NCBI GenBank assembly: GCA_963969395.1 | Contig: OZ017797.1 | Location: 20,274,001-20,338,000, forward strand | Direction: 5' to 3' | DNA from: Pseudoscleropodium purum | Taxonomy: Eukaryota > Streptophyta > Bryopsida > Hypnales > Brachytheciaceae | Length of the DNA: 64,000 nt | Part shown: in pieces, positions 35,592 to 47,300 of the stretch | Position numbering within the stretch: position 1 is the stretch's first letter | Layout of the letters: each line of letters opens with the position of its first letter | Notes under the pieces: model-generated | Database searches by the model: none | Told to the model about the DNA's origin: nothing | Seen by the model: only the letters and a program-made list of their open reading frames with translations | Translations under genes and position numbers: made by a program

Positions 35592-36527
35592 TCAACCCTC
35601 GATCACCTTCTTGATCTGCTCCAGCGACAGAAACAGAACAATAGCAAACGGTCCCTGACGCGTGACAGTCGGCACGAAGCCCTTGTAGAGCGCCATGGGT
35701 CCTTCAGCCCGCACAGTCTTCACCGCACAGTCCAAAGCCCCCCGATACGGAGCCACTTCGCCCGGTGCCACTTTCATGTTCATCACTCTCGTCTTCACCA
35801 CGTCAATGGGATTCGACGCCACAGATGCCAGCACGCCCGCGCCGCAGCTCGCCACCACCTGCGTTGCCAACCCTTCCGGCACCAAATGATTCTCCGTCAC
35901 AGCGTCCTTGATCTGATCGTACGTCGCAAGCTGCGCCGCCGTCACCAGCATTGCGCGCGTCACAGTCGGAGCCGAGCCCGTCCACAAGGAAAGCACGCCG
36001 TCTTGTCGCACCATCCGAAACAGAGCATTGCTAACGCCGGTGTAGTTTCTTCGATCGGCGATAGGGAGCCGCCCGTCCGCTTGCATCCGTACCATTGCCA
36101 GATCGGCGGGGTTTCCAACAACAGCACCAGAGGCACCCGCGACTAGCGCGGCCGTCACCTTCTTGTAGAGCGGCAACCCCGATCCAACTTGGGTTTCATC
36201 CCGCCATTGATGCTTCAGATACTCGTACAGACCCATTCGAGTGGAGGAGTAGAGAGCTTGACGCAGAAGTGTAGCGGAGACACCGGAGTACAGCGCTTGC
36301 ACTCCCTCCGAGCGAGCGACGTTCAAGCCGACGCCAAAGGGACCGGGGCGAGGGACACTGACATTGACAGACGCGGCATGGCGGCCGTCAATGGCAAAAG
36401 CCAACGCAGGAGAAGCAACAACTTCGCCTTGCAGCTGCATCCTCACCTTGATGAGGTCCAGAGGGTGGGTTGCGAACCCAGCGATCATCGAAGCAAGACC
36501 GCCCTCGGCGAACCCCTTCCACTCCAT
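35592..36527 (-). CDS. DIC: Mitochondrial dicarboxylate carrier, DIC/UCP4-6 type
   Basis: An intact intronless frame of 311 aa, the normal length for plant DIC proteins, which are also intronless in Arabidopsis. It is a mitochondrial inner-membrane carrier exchanging malate, oxaloacetate, succinate and similar dicarboxylates with phosphate or sulphate. Three tandem repeats of about 100 residues each carry the carrier signature: HPLDLIKVRMQ (residues 21-31), NPADLAMVRMQ (about 140-150) and NPIDVVKTRVM (about 240-250). Repeat 2 has Met in place of the usual basic residue, as I recall for plant DICs. The N-terminus EGGLASMIAGFATHPLD is nearly the plant consensus. The start is the only ATG giving the full first helix. 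It stands alone, with balanced GC, in an AT-rich neighbourhood. A UCP name is possible, since the Arabidopsis DICs were first called UCP4-6. Confidence 0.95.
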   Translation of the reverse strand: MEWKGFAEGGLASMIAGFATHPLDLIKVRMQLQGEVVASPALAFAIDGRHAASVNVSVPRPGPFGVGLNVARSEGVQALYSGVSATLLRQALYSSTRMGLYEYLKHQWRDETQVGSGLPLYKKVTAALVAGASGAVVGNPADLAMVRMQADGRLPIADRRNYTGVSNALFRMVRQDGVLSLWTGSAPTVTRAMLVTAAQLATYDQIKDAVTENHLVPEGLATQVVASCGAGVLASVASNPIDVVKTRVMNMKVAPGEVAPYRGALDCAVKTVRAEGPMALYKGFVPTVTRQGPFAIVLFLSLEQIKKVIEG

Positions 36528-37640
36528 GATGGATCGATGCGGCTGGAAAAAGGAAAAGGCTTAGGACCGCAAATGTCAATCGACGTCGAATTCCCACGTT
36601 CGGGTACTACAGTCGTGCAGCAAGCGCACCCCGGACACCAAAAGCAAGTCCACCCCGCGCTCCACAGAGACCTCCAGAGCACCAAACCAGACGCCAACTG
36701 CTGCAGTGCTGCGCGCAGTGCGGCGATGGACACCGATTCTGACCATGAAAGGCAACCCCTCTTCACCACAAATCTTCGATCAATATATCGAAACTCACCT
36801 CCGCAAAACACACCACCCTCACCACATAACCTCAAAAGAACCCAAGACCTGATAAACAGCAAAGACTCCTGAACAGACCCAAAAAACTCCAAAACTCAAA
36901 GAAACCCAAACCCGAGCAGAAACTGAAATGACGGTGAGATGACCACTATCGAGCCGTGTTTAAATACAGACTCCGTCCGGCGAGAAACAGCGTCGACAGA
37001 GCCCCCTTTGACAGCAACTGTAGGTCTCGTCTTCTGGGGGTCAAGTCGCCAGACCGACGTTGATTTTAGGGTAGCAGTCGGAGAAGACGCAATTCCTGTC
37101 ACTCTGGAAGCTGAAAAGAAAAAGGCTATTTGTAGGCAAAAGAAATGGACTACTGGCAGCGCCAAATCTACAGAAGGCGTTCGTTTTAGGGTAGCGGACT
37201 ATTTTCTGAAGAATGGAAAGTAAAAGAAAGCGAGAGACGGGGTCTAGTTGGGTGGAATCCGCAAGAAAAAGGAAGAGGCAAAAGGACGGAGGCGCGTGAA
37301 GGCGGGAGGGAGCGGCGGGAGCGCGGCCGCTGGGCACCAGTGGCAGAGGAGGGACCAAGTGTGGGACCAAGGGCAAGGACCAACGGAGGACCAACGGAAG
37401 GCTGGAAAAGCGAGCAGCCGCCGACGGGAAGTTGCTTTGCTGCCAGCGTTGGCACTTGTGCGCGACATGCGCGTGTGGGCCGCACAGGCACCCTGAGATC
37501 GTTTCCGCCAGAATCCGTCACGTCGTCGTTGGAAGGTTCCGTCATGGTGCGACTCTACGTCCAACTCCGCGTGATTAGTAGAAGTAACCGTCTCAATTTG
37601 ATTAGAGAAGCATAAATAATCTCAAAGAGTTCTTGACATC
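36528..37640. promoter_or_regulatory. 5' UTR and promoter region of the dicarboxylate carrier
   Basis: Balanced to GC-rich DNA upstream of the minus-strand carrier. A TATA-like TATTTAAA on the minus strand at 36959-36966 would place transcription start about 400 bases before the ATG. About 37240-37560 is GC-rich; several overlapping frames of 80-120 codons there on both strands match no family. A divergent promoter is possible but no plus-strand gene follows. Confidence 0.4.
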
Positions 37641-38151
37641 CAAAGGGTGCAAAAGGCTAAACCCATCTTATGAAGTGGGCCCTAGGAAAAATATAGAATT
37701 TTTTATTTTTCATACATAATAAAATTTATAAATTTTAAATTCCTATTTGCAATTAAAGGCCTCAAATTAGCTATAGTAGGAGAGGTGAAGAACATAAAAT
37801 TAACATAGCACGAAATAGGGGGCTTATTTTTTTACAATTACCCTACAAAACATCTTGCAAGCATTAGGAAAAATCTGAGCCTTGGTAGTGCCGTTAAGGT
37901 TTGGTTTTTTGGCATACCACAGTGCATGTCCAAAAAAATAAAAAATATATTTTTTTAAACAAAAATATTTAAATCTGATGTGGTGCTGACATGGCACATT
38001 AATTGCTTTCATTAAAAAATAATAAATAGTTTGAATTCTTCTCTAATTGTACTTGGGAAGGTTTGGGGGTTCAAAATTCATAGCCCTCTTGAGGGCTAAA
38101 TTTTTTTGTAATGGCCCACTTTGTAAAATAGATTAGTATCCTAGTCAAAAA
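37641..38151. other. AT-rich DNA with possible TIR fragment
   Basis: No gene. The motif tatgaagtgggcc at 37670 and its near-inverse ggcccactttg at 38112 could be the ends of an element, and 61040-61055 has the same tatgaagtgggcc. The text around 37790-37825 is also close to the reverse complement of 61103-61140. Boundaries are too weak to define an element firmly. Confidence 0.35.
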
Positions 38152-38400
38152 CATTAGAAGAGTTTTGGGGGGCGGGAGGGCCATTTTAGGGCATGTTCCC
38201 TTGTAGTTCTCCCTGTAGTTAAAGAACACCAAGTTGTCTAAAAAAATGAAAATGAAAATGAAAATGAAAATTTTTTAATTTTAAGAAAAAGGTGGAATTT
38301 CTTTTTTAATGATGTGGCAATTGTTTTGCCACATCAAGCAACAACTGCCATGAAGTCCAATGGGCTGAATATCCTAAGGAACTCATAGCCCTTCTAATCG
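38152..38400. mobile_element. MITE of the 17731-18010 family (copy 2)
   Basis: About 250 bp with degenerate terminal repeats (cattagaagagtttt on the left; the complement of cgattagaagg on the right) and a core gatgtggcaattgttttgcc followed by acatc, homologous to the reverse complement of the 17731-18010 element. It contains a short (gaaaat)n run near 38247. Confidence 0.5.
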
Positions 38401-39965
38401 TCTTTCTAGAATGATTTCAAGAGCTTTGTATATGAGTTAGCTATTAGAGATGACTGAAGTACATTCAATTATGTTGAGAATTGTTTTGTGGTGTATTATT
38501 TAGAGGTATAATTAGCATGGTTAATTCTTCTTATATAATTATTTATTTTTGTCTAAAAATTTTCACATTTTTATTTTTTTAATAAAAATTTAAATCATTA
38601 TCTGTTGAAAAGGTATTATAATATATGAAAAATACAAAACATTTGTTAATCAATTTTATAAAGTCTAAATTTAGATCAATTGAATAATTGGTAATTTATG
38701 TCTAAATATAAAGCTACTTGTATCTTGTGAAAAAAATTTAGAGTAATTGAATAATTATTTGATTTATATCACCATTCGTTTTCAATCTTTCCTAATAACA
38801 TTAAATCATTGATAATATTTCTCAAAAATAAATAAAGAATAGAAATTTTTCACATTGATGATCTATCTCATAAACAATAAAGACTTGCATAAGAAAACAT
38901 AAGATTAAAAGTTGAAACTATTACAATATGACTTGATGGAAGAGAGTCTACAACAAGATTTTAGAGGTTGGTTCCAACATAATTGTTTTCTAATAAAATG
39001 TTGGAACTTTTTCATTTTTTGTTCTGAAACCTTTGATGAGGTTGGTGCCACTTGAAGACAAATGTGCAACAAAATCCTACTTGAGGCAAGCTCTACCTCT
39101 TTTGAGCTCATTGTCATTGTAACAAACTATCACAATGAGCTCAAAATCCAATTTTTCAAGATTATATCCCCTAGGGTATGAAGATTATTAAAAATCAATT
39201 TAATTTTTGTTAGGAATCGACCCCATCCCTCTACTTTGTAATTTTGAAGGAAAGGTGGGGGTGGCATTTGATATGGGATAAATCCCCATACCATATCTAA
39301 TATAGTATTTGTATCCCATACAATATTTATATACTGTATTAGTATATGTATTTGTATTCCATATATATATCTAGATCTGGATCTGAATCAATGGCATCCA
39401 ACACTCCATTGATGATTTTTTAGGAGGATCAACAAACCACATTCACCGGCATTCACGATGTATTCATAAAATTAGATCAACAACATCTAGAGGGTTTTTA
39501 ATTTTTTCTTAAAATAATCGACAATTCAAGTTGGGGGGGGGCATGTACAAGGCTGCCTACCTCTTTTTAGTACATTGTACAACATGATGGTTTGATTTGA
39601 CAAGTAATGACACATCTTTTACTCATTGCATCATTACTTTTAGAATCACACTCATGCTATATTCATGTTCCATATTAATAGATAGATGTTTGAAATTTAA
39701 GCTTAATTTAGCATAGTTGATGGCAACTTTCTATTCTTCATATTTCATCTTAGCCCATGGATGTAAATAGCTTCATCATTCCAATGAAGATGAGAGAGAT
39801 AAATGCCAAATCATTATTTTAGTGGTTGGCATAAATTAAAAATTGTAACTTAGGGTCCTATATGAATTCAAGATGAGTTAGCATACCTAACACCAAGACT
39901 ACATTCTTTTGATAGAAGTTAAGGGAGATTCTATAGAGACCAATGAAGATTAGTTTCTACCACTA
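38401..39965. other. AT-rich intergenic DNA, no gene
   Basis: No gene. A block near 39005-39120 (tttgatgaggttggtgccac, then gaagaca) recurs near 42280-42330, and ttgacaagtaatgacacatc near 39598 recurs near 42342. So two pieces of one dispersed repeat lie 3 kb apart. A TA-rich run lies at about 39260-39400 and a G run at 39533-39541. Confidence 0.4.
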
Positions 39966-40257
39966 CAAAAGTTTTGAGGCCATGGGAGGGTTGTAAGTTT
40001 TTTATTTTCGGCACCCCCGTGGTGCAAATACCAGAATTTCTTTTTAATTTAAAAAAAATTGAAAGAATAAAAATAAATAAATATTTTAAAATATTTTAAA
40101 AATAGTGAATCTGAAGTGGCATTGACATGACACCAGTAGTACTACGTCAGATTAACAAAAATAAAAAATAAAAAATAAAAAATTATTTTCATTTTTTTCC
40201 ATCATTGCACCACAGGGATGCAGAAATGGTAACCCTTCAATGGGCTCAAAATTTTTG
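39966..40257. mobile_element. MITE with TA-flanked inverted ends
   Basis: About 292 bp. The left end caaaagttttgaggccat and the right end (reverse complement caaaaattttgagcccat) form an imperfect terminal repeat of about 28 bp, with TA at both flanks (39964-39965 and 40258-40259). The interior is A/T-rich with a central gtggcattgacatgacacc-like palindromic core. No coding capacity. Confidence 0.55.
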
Positions 40258-43200
40258 TAATGCATTGTTCTTGGTAAACAATACAAAAAATTACATATTC
40301 AAGCTAGAATATTAGAAGCAATCTATTTACAAATCAATCGTGAATAATTATGTTGAATTCAATTAATAACATTATAATTTTATATGAGAACCTAAATAAT
40401 TGTAGCTAAAGATTACAATGTTTGATTTTCAAAAATGAATTTTCCTTGATCTTTTCCAAAGATGAAGTTTTATTTTTCAAAATAAATTAAAATACAAAAA
40501 ATTTATCATTAAAAATAAAAAACTGATAATAATTCCCACCAATAATTGAAATATGTCAATTATATTAGTGACAAAGTTGTAATAGGCATGTATATTTTAT
40601 ATTTTCTTGTTATTCCTAAAATTGTAAAAAATTGAGTAAAAAAATATGGCGAATTTCATTAAAATGGTGGTATTTCATGTGTCATTTTCACACCTTGACA
40701 TCTAGGACTAGTATACATTACTAACATCTAGGTCAAATTTAGATTTTAGAAATTTGAAACTAACATAGATATTAGTCCAAGCAACCTCATTACTATAGAT
40801 TTCAAATATCTATGATATATGTAGATTTCAAAAATCTAATACTACTATAGATTCTAGTATTAGAAAAAAATTTAGACCATGCAATTTAAATTGTTGAAAG
40901 TGCCAAATTAACGGAATATTGCTTTTTTAATGAAATTGACCATATGTAAACTTTAAAAATGATATATACAAAATAATGCTACAATGTATTAGCATAAAAT
41001 ATTGAAATTCACAAAATCTTTTATTTTATTTTATTACAAAATAATAATTTTGACATGGAATTGAAAATTATAAATATCAATGGCTAGAATGTTGTAGCAA
41101 TTAATATATATCAAATAGAACTCTTTTTTGGAAATACATTAAAAATTCAACTCAAAAATTAACTTTTTAAGTTAGTTTTGTTCCAAACTGTCATGATTGC
41201 TTGCAAAATATAACTCCTCTTATAACTTTCACTTTATCAATCCAAATGGAATGAATCAAAGTTCTTCCAAGCACACAATATAAGCATACATTTATCGAAC
41301 TACATTTAAAAAAGAACTTTTCACCCCCTCCTCTCCCTTTCATAAAATTAAAATTTTGAATCCCTCATTATGTTTGTAATTCTTTTTAGAATCAAATAAA
41401 ATAAAGTTCATTGTGATTGGCAACTTGTTTACAATCAATCGTCAAAAATTTGATATAAAACTTCAAAACTTCAAAACTAGAGGTTGCCTTAAACTGCTTG
41501 AAGTTCCAAACTAATTCCTTTGTCCATTAGGTATTAATTAATTGTTGGGTGACCAACATATTAAGAAGGCAAAGGGACCTTGAGCAAGGGGTTAAGATTT
41601 CTATGTAGGCCTTGGAGTTTAAACTAGAGAATCAAACTAAATTTTAGTTATGAATCTCAATAATCAACAATCTCCCAAATACAACATATGCATTTGGACC
41701 TAAAAATGTCACAAAATCTAGATATTGATTACAAAAAATGTATACAATCAAAATAGGAATATCTAAGAGTCTAGTGTTGTTTTTCAATAGTTACTCCCTT
41801 TGAGACAATACTTTAAAAATTCGTAATTAGTTCGTAGGGGATCTAAATATCACATGCTAAAGTATGTTTAGATGTCAAATGGTGAGGGGTACATATTGGT
41901 AGCCATTATATAGCCTTTGGAAGTTAATAGAGTAGTTTAGGCTAGTCCAAAAGGTCCAATTAGGACCTAGGGGGGTAGGATGGAGTTTGAGGTTGTTTGA
42001 AGGTGTGAACATGGACATTTGGAGGCTAGAAGGATTGAATGAAATCCTAGGTTGTCCTTCCCTTTCATTCTCTTCAAGTCTTGTATATGAGGGTTTCATG
42101 AAGTTGAGAAGATGGAAATCCTCACAAGTTGTTTGTAGATGATGGCGGTGTTGCAAATTTGCTTAATTTGTGGTATCTCTTTGCATGTTGCAAACTATAT
42201 ACAAGACTAGTCCAATCATAGTCTCAATTGGCAATACAAAATGATGTTATAGGTAGATTAGGGCCTTGTCATTTTTCTTTCTATACTTTGATGAGGTTGG
42301 TGCTACTAGAAGACAATATGGTACCACTAGATGTTTTGATCTAGCAAGTAGTGACACATCTTCTAACTCAAAATGAACAACATACAATTTGTCATTTTTG
42401 CACTTAAGCCAAGTGCATTGTTTGTATGGCAAAAAAGGTGCAAATTTGGGTAATCAAATATATGGTATACAATTTTTACAAGCAATTCTAGGCTTTTTTT
42501 CTTCATAAACTTTTCTACATAAACCATTTATTGTTGCCACCAATAGTATACTAGTATGGATGATGTGATTAAAAATGTACTTCAAATTGGTAGAAATTTG
42601 TACTCTTAGAATATAAATCATTTAGAAGCTCATTTATTACAATATAATATACACATGTTCCTTGTTTGACTCATTCTTTTTCCACCAATTTCATGAATTT
42701 GGTCAATTTCATGAATTTTTCAATCCATGCTAAATTGTTAAAAACCTTCAGAGAAGAAGCAACAACAGCAGTAGGCTAAGTTGGGTTTCTTATTACTAAA
42801 TAATGGTAACACCACGCATCTCATGTAGCTCAAATCCAACTTTCCTCTGTTTTGATGTGTATCGAGTATAAGTGATGATTCCATTCTGGGTGGGATGTGG
42901 ATTCTAATGACTTAATTCTCATAAAAAAAATTGTTGGGAACTATTAGCTGCTGCGTTAAATTGACAATAAAAGCTTGGTTTCAAGAGGCTTGAAGTAACC
43001 CAATGACTTCTTGCGGAAAGTGGCTTCCAAGGACAAGTTCGCAGCAGGCAAGATACTACGAAGAGAGTTCGCAAATTTGGTGACATTGAAATCTAGTTCA
43101 GAGGCTCAAGAAGGCCCAAGGAAAAGGGAAAGATTATGGTCAGAAAAAGACCAATTCGCTTAATCTTACTGTGAAAAATGGAATTTGGACGACGCCACAT

Positions 43201-43320
43201 TTTATATCACTGGAATCAGTGAATAACATTGTATGTTTGTGTTGGTCCAAAACAAAACTAAGCACAATAACTCAAAATCTCTAACAAAAAACACTAAGTT
43301 TCTAGGGTTTGGGCTCTTGG
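40258..43320. other. AT-rich intergenic DNA, no firm gene
   Basis: Mostly AT-rich repeats. 42247-42432 carries the dispersed repeat shared with 39005-39620. From about 42950 composition rises. On the minus strand, 43110-42970 reads as an exon-like stretch (a frame including FNVTKFANSLRSILPAANL), preceded by a plausible acceptor (gaactag). I recognise no family. Confidence 0.4.
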
Positions 43321-43905
43321 GTTTCCCATTGAAATGGCTGAGTGTAATTCACAAGTACAGTACTGAATGGCACTAACATTGGTGAATCAGATTAAGAAGC
43401 ACTGAGGGCTCAATGTAGAATCATACCTCGGTGACATCGCCACCAGCCCAATCAGTTCTGCGCTAGCTTCCGAAGTGCAATTGCCCACTTCCTCGATAGA
43501 CTCCCTAATGCCTTCCAACTCCGCAAACCTGCTTCCCAAACCCTAAACCCTAACCTCACAAACTCACAAACTCACGGAGATTCAGTCAGAAAATTCAAGG
43601 ATTGCAGATACTCAGAGCTCGCGAAATACAGTTCTTTAGTGCAGATCTTGCCGCCATGCAACAAGTTCAGCAGAACGATGCCATCGCCAATTCCGACGAC
43701 AAGTGATTAACGCAAGTCGCGAATGATGCGCAGGTCGACTGATTCCTTCAAGAAACTGGAATTGGCGAGTCCACGGACTAGAACGAATTCCTCAAGTGCG
43801 CCATGAATAAGACAGCTTTCTAGAGATTGCTGGAGAATTTGCTAGAGAGTTAGCAAGAAAGAGTGCTAGAGAGTTTGCTAGAGAGATTGTGACGACGCCG
43901 TCCGC
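43321..43905. promoter_or_regulatory. Upstream region of the intact PrpF-like gene
   Basis: Balanced DNA with a double telo-box (aaaccctaaaccctaac, about 43540-43557). A 12-13 bp motif gctagagagttt/attg recurs four or more times at about 43818-43890, just before the ATG. On the minus strand, 43530-43430 reads as an exon-like stretch (a frame including FAELEGIRESIEEVG) ending at a donor-like CGAG|GTATGA, so a divergent gene or gene remnant is possible but unproven. Confidence 0.4.
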
Positions 43906-45798
43906 ATGGCGCAGAAGATGATCCCGTGTTTGTTCATGCGCGGAGGTACTTCGCGTGGGGCGTACTTTCTCCAGGCCCATCTGCCCCGTGACAGGGAGAC
44001 GCTGGACAAGGTGCTGCTGGCCGTCATGGGCTCGCCCGATCCCTTGCAGATCGACGGGCTCGGCGGCGCGGCCACCACCACCAGCAAAGTGGCGCTCCTG
44101 GCAGTCTCGGACGTCCCCGGCGTGGACATCGACTTCCACTTCGCGCAAGTGTCCGTCGCCACGGCCGTCGTGGACTGGGGCCCGACGTGCGGGAACATCC
44201 TCGCTGGCGTCGGACCCGCGGCGATCGAAATGGGGTTGATTCGCAGCGTCGGTCGCGCCGAGACGAAGATCCGGATTCGCTTGGTGAACACTGGCAGCTT
44301 CGTCGAGGCCGTTGTGAAGACGCCCGGCGGACAGGTATGTCCACTAAGCCTTGCTAGCGTCGTTTGAAACCCTAGACAGCGAAGTTCAATTCGTCGTTGC
44401 AATTCAAAATCGCAACATGAGTAATGGCTTGTTAGAACGGCATCGTTCGTAGCTTTTCACTCTTGACCGAGATTTGACCGAGAAATGGGCAAGAAATTTC
44501 ACGAAACGAATCAGCTTGTTGGCTCTCTAACGAGTAGCTTTCCAACAAGTTATCACTCCGACAATTCAGTTCAGAATTGAGCACCAAATCTGAATCTGAA
44601 ATTTGGGAAGCAACGATTGCTTACCGGAACATCAAAGCCCTCTAGAACCTGCCATTACAGTTTAACAACTACTCTGTTCTTAGGTTTCGAACTTCGATCT
44701 TCCTCCGAAATTCGAAATTCGACAAAATTTAGTTAAGGATTGAGCTCGAAACCTCAAATTAAAATTCTGAGTGCGACGATTGCTTCCCGGAACATCAAAG
44801 TCTACTACAACCCGGCATTTGCAGTACAACAATTGCTCTGTTTTCCAAATTCGATTTCGCAATTCGTGGTTTCGCAGGTGACTTACGAAGGCGACGTCGC
44901 CATTGCAGGCGTGCCAGGTACTTCTGCACCGATCGAGCTTCGCTTCAAGGACGTCGTGGGTTCCAAGACGGGGGGGAAGCTTTTACCCACTGGGCGCTTG
45001 CGCGACGAGATCTCCGGGGTGGACGTCACCTGCATAGACTGCGGGATGCCGATCGTCATCGCGCGCGCTTCCGCGATGGGGAAGACGGGGTACGAGACCA
45101 AGGACGAGCTCGACTCCGACCGCGATTTTTTCCAGAAACTGGAATCCATCCGGCGAATTGCGGGTGCGATGATGGGACTGGGCGACGTAACGGACCGCGT
45201 GATTCCCAAGTTCGCGATCGTCGCGGCGCCGCGAGGGCATCAAGGGACCGTGACTGCGCGGTACTTCGTCCCGACCGCCACGCACGCCACCATGGCCGTG
45301 ACCGGCGCCATTAGCATCGGTTGCTGTTGCGTTCTGGAAGGAACAGTCGCCTACGATGTCTCCGCACATACAAGGCGCGCGAACGACGACGTGATCATCG
45401 AGCATCCGTTGGGCGAAATGCCAATTGTACTTAAGGCGACGAAGAATGACGATGACGACCTCATTATGGACGTCCAGAGCGCGGGTGTTGTGCGCACGGC
45501 GCGGCTGTTATTCTCGGGGTTGGTCAGAATACCAAGGCAAGGGCTGGAACTATCCGAACTTGAAGAATATCATGAATTGAACCAACAATTTCGGAAGCTT
45601 TATCAAGGAGGGGGCAAAGTGACCTTGCCGATCAAGTCATCACAAGCACGCAGAGCGAGTGTATTGAAGGTGCGACTTCCAGAAATTCCTGCCACTCGTT
45701 TTCAAGCACGGGTCACTATGAATGCTCGCCAGTTCGGCGTCGGCACTCTGTGTCGGCACCCTAATGGCTTCTGCTCCTCCGGGTTTAGTTACAAATGA
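43906..45798 (+). CDS. PrpF/GalD-like isomerase (4-oxalomesaconate tautomerase family), intact copy
   Basis: Two exons, 43906-44334 and 44878-45798, give 449 aa. The intron (543 bp) has CAG|GTATGT and TTTCGCAG|GTG ends and is in phase 0, between GGQ and VTYEGD. The family catalyses allylic double-bond isomerisation in bacteria: GalD (4-oxalomesaconate tautomerase, gallate degradation) and PrpF (2-methylaconitate isomerase). Signatures: IPCLFMRGGTSRGAYF (6-21), MGSPDPLQIDGLGGA (41-55), TSKVALL with Lys61, TCGNILAGVGPAAIEMGL with Cys95, GCDCG-like CIDCGMPIVIARASAMG, HATMAVTGAISIGC, and VVRTARLLFSGLVRIP near 375-390. Lys61 and Cys95 have the same spacing as Lys73 and Cys107, which I recall as catalytic in Shewanella PrpF. 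The last 60 residues are an extension without family match. No targeting peptide is evident, so a cytosolic location is likely. Exon GC is very high. A second, broken copy lies at 61616. Confidence 0.88.
44612..44858. repeat. Tandem duplication inside the intron of the intact PrpF-like gene
   Basis: Two diverged units, about 44612-44697 and 44774-44858, share gcaacgattgctt.ccggaac, catcaaag, a.caa.t.ctctgtt and ttcgat blocks. The homologous intron of the second gene copy (62045-62434) has only one such unit, which explains its 153-bp shorter length. Confidence 0.7.
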
Positions 45799-47300
45799 CT
45801 CCACAGCCACGTGTAAATAGATTATAGTGTGCCGCACAACGTTGATGTGATGATCTCAATACCTCACTGCCCACAGCTCAAGCCGTAACATTCCCGGTGC
45901 TGGGAAATGGCCAGCTTATTAACATCATAAGTTTAGCATCATCCACATCTTGGGAGCAATGGAAAGATGCTAAGTTTTGAGAAAATCTTGCAAATTTACA
46001 GACTTGAGCCTCGGTGCACATGACGCAATGCACGCGAGCTTGGAAATAATGTACAGGGCACCTTGGTACGTACACATGCACACGAAAAACGTTGGTTTAT
46101 GTTTGGGCAAAACTAGAGGTTGTTACTGCTTGTGTTTGCGCTCCAAGGATATACATAATTCCTTTCCAAATTAGACCCCTCGCAATTCTCAGTCTAAAAT
46201 TTTGTCTTCAAATTTTTTGAAAAGAATCTAGTCACAAGATCTTGTCGTATGTCGTGACTAAAGGATCAACTTTAGTATCTGACGATGGCTCAGCAAGATC
46301 AGTTCATGGAAATAGAATCACATCATCGAATTTACTACTCAAAGATCTGAATGTAAGTCAAAATAAGAATTGAGTTCAGCAGTTGAAAGACGAAAAACGT
46401 CAAATGAACTAACAATCTGTGACCAAGGGGAGTTTTCATGAATGAGCACTTCTAAATTACAGACTCATGAACTGTTCAAATTTCGGCTCTCAAATCCCCA
46501 AAATGAGAGACTTGAGCAGGGCTGGATATTAATGCATGGCTATGCATAATGAGCATAACGTCACCCAGTTTGCACGGCGATTGCAACAAATTGAACTTCA
46601 TACGAGAGTTGAAGTGCAAATTCTCTGGACACTGGACTAATCGATGCACAAAATGACATTAGCAGAGAGGTCTACAATTGAAGGAGTGTTCAAGTTTGAG
46701 TGTACCTGTTCTACAGCGAAAGTTTGTTGTGATCGAAGTAGATAGCAGAGGGTTCGTTCTTCTGAAACGCCTACACCATAGCCAACTCGTCGCCCCGCAA
46801 CATTTACCAAGCAGAGCGAACTGAACGAGTCCGTAAAGGCCGTTATTAAGTCCATTATTTACAGGATTCCAGGGCATTTTTTTTCACGTGTACTGAGTTG
46901 ATTTCTTAGCATGTTACTTGTGTGACCTAATGAAAGTGCTGGTATGTTTCTGGTAAGCAGCGATTTCAAAACTGGCTAAATATTGCTCAGTTGCTACTTA
47001 ATTTTATCATGCCCACAGTGTAGTTTTTTTTTAAATCTTCCGAAAATGAACATTTGATTAATTACCCTGAACCCATTCTGGGATCACTGGCTGCTAGTAA
47101 GAGAATGCGCATGTATCATGTCACTGTATTAACCACTCCAAGAGCTGCATGTGTGCCTGTCCTCAACACATGCACCTTGTGTAATCAATTAATATCCGTA
47201 TTTTTGTTTTGCTTTCAGGTTCAAATAAAGCTGTCACATTTGGCGAAGAGTTGATTGTAGGTGCACATAGCCTTTAATAACTACTATGCCAAGATTCGCA
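45799..47300. other. 3' flank of the intact PrpF-like gene
   Basis: The first 37 bases or so are shared with the second gene copy; homology stops near 45835. Beyond that the composition is balanced but no gene is recognised. Frames of 65-75 codons on both strands match nothing. Confidence 0.4.

Noticed and set aside
37186..37620. Overlapping frames on both strands upstream of the dicarboxylate carrier
   Set aside because: GC-rich DNA gives long chance frames; no domain, no exon structure and no family match.
43537..43557. Interstitial telomere repeat
   Set aside because: Only about two units of aaaccct near a gene start, which is the usual plant telo-box.
43878..44402. Antisense frames of 106-174 codons in both PrpF-like copies
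   Set aside because: They are shadows of GC-rich exon 1 and occur identically in both copies because the DNA is identical.
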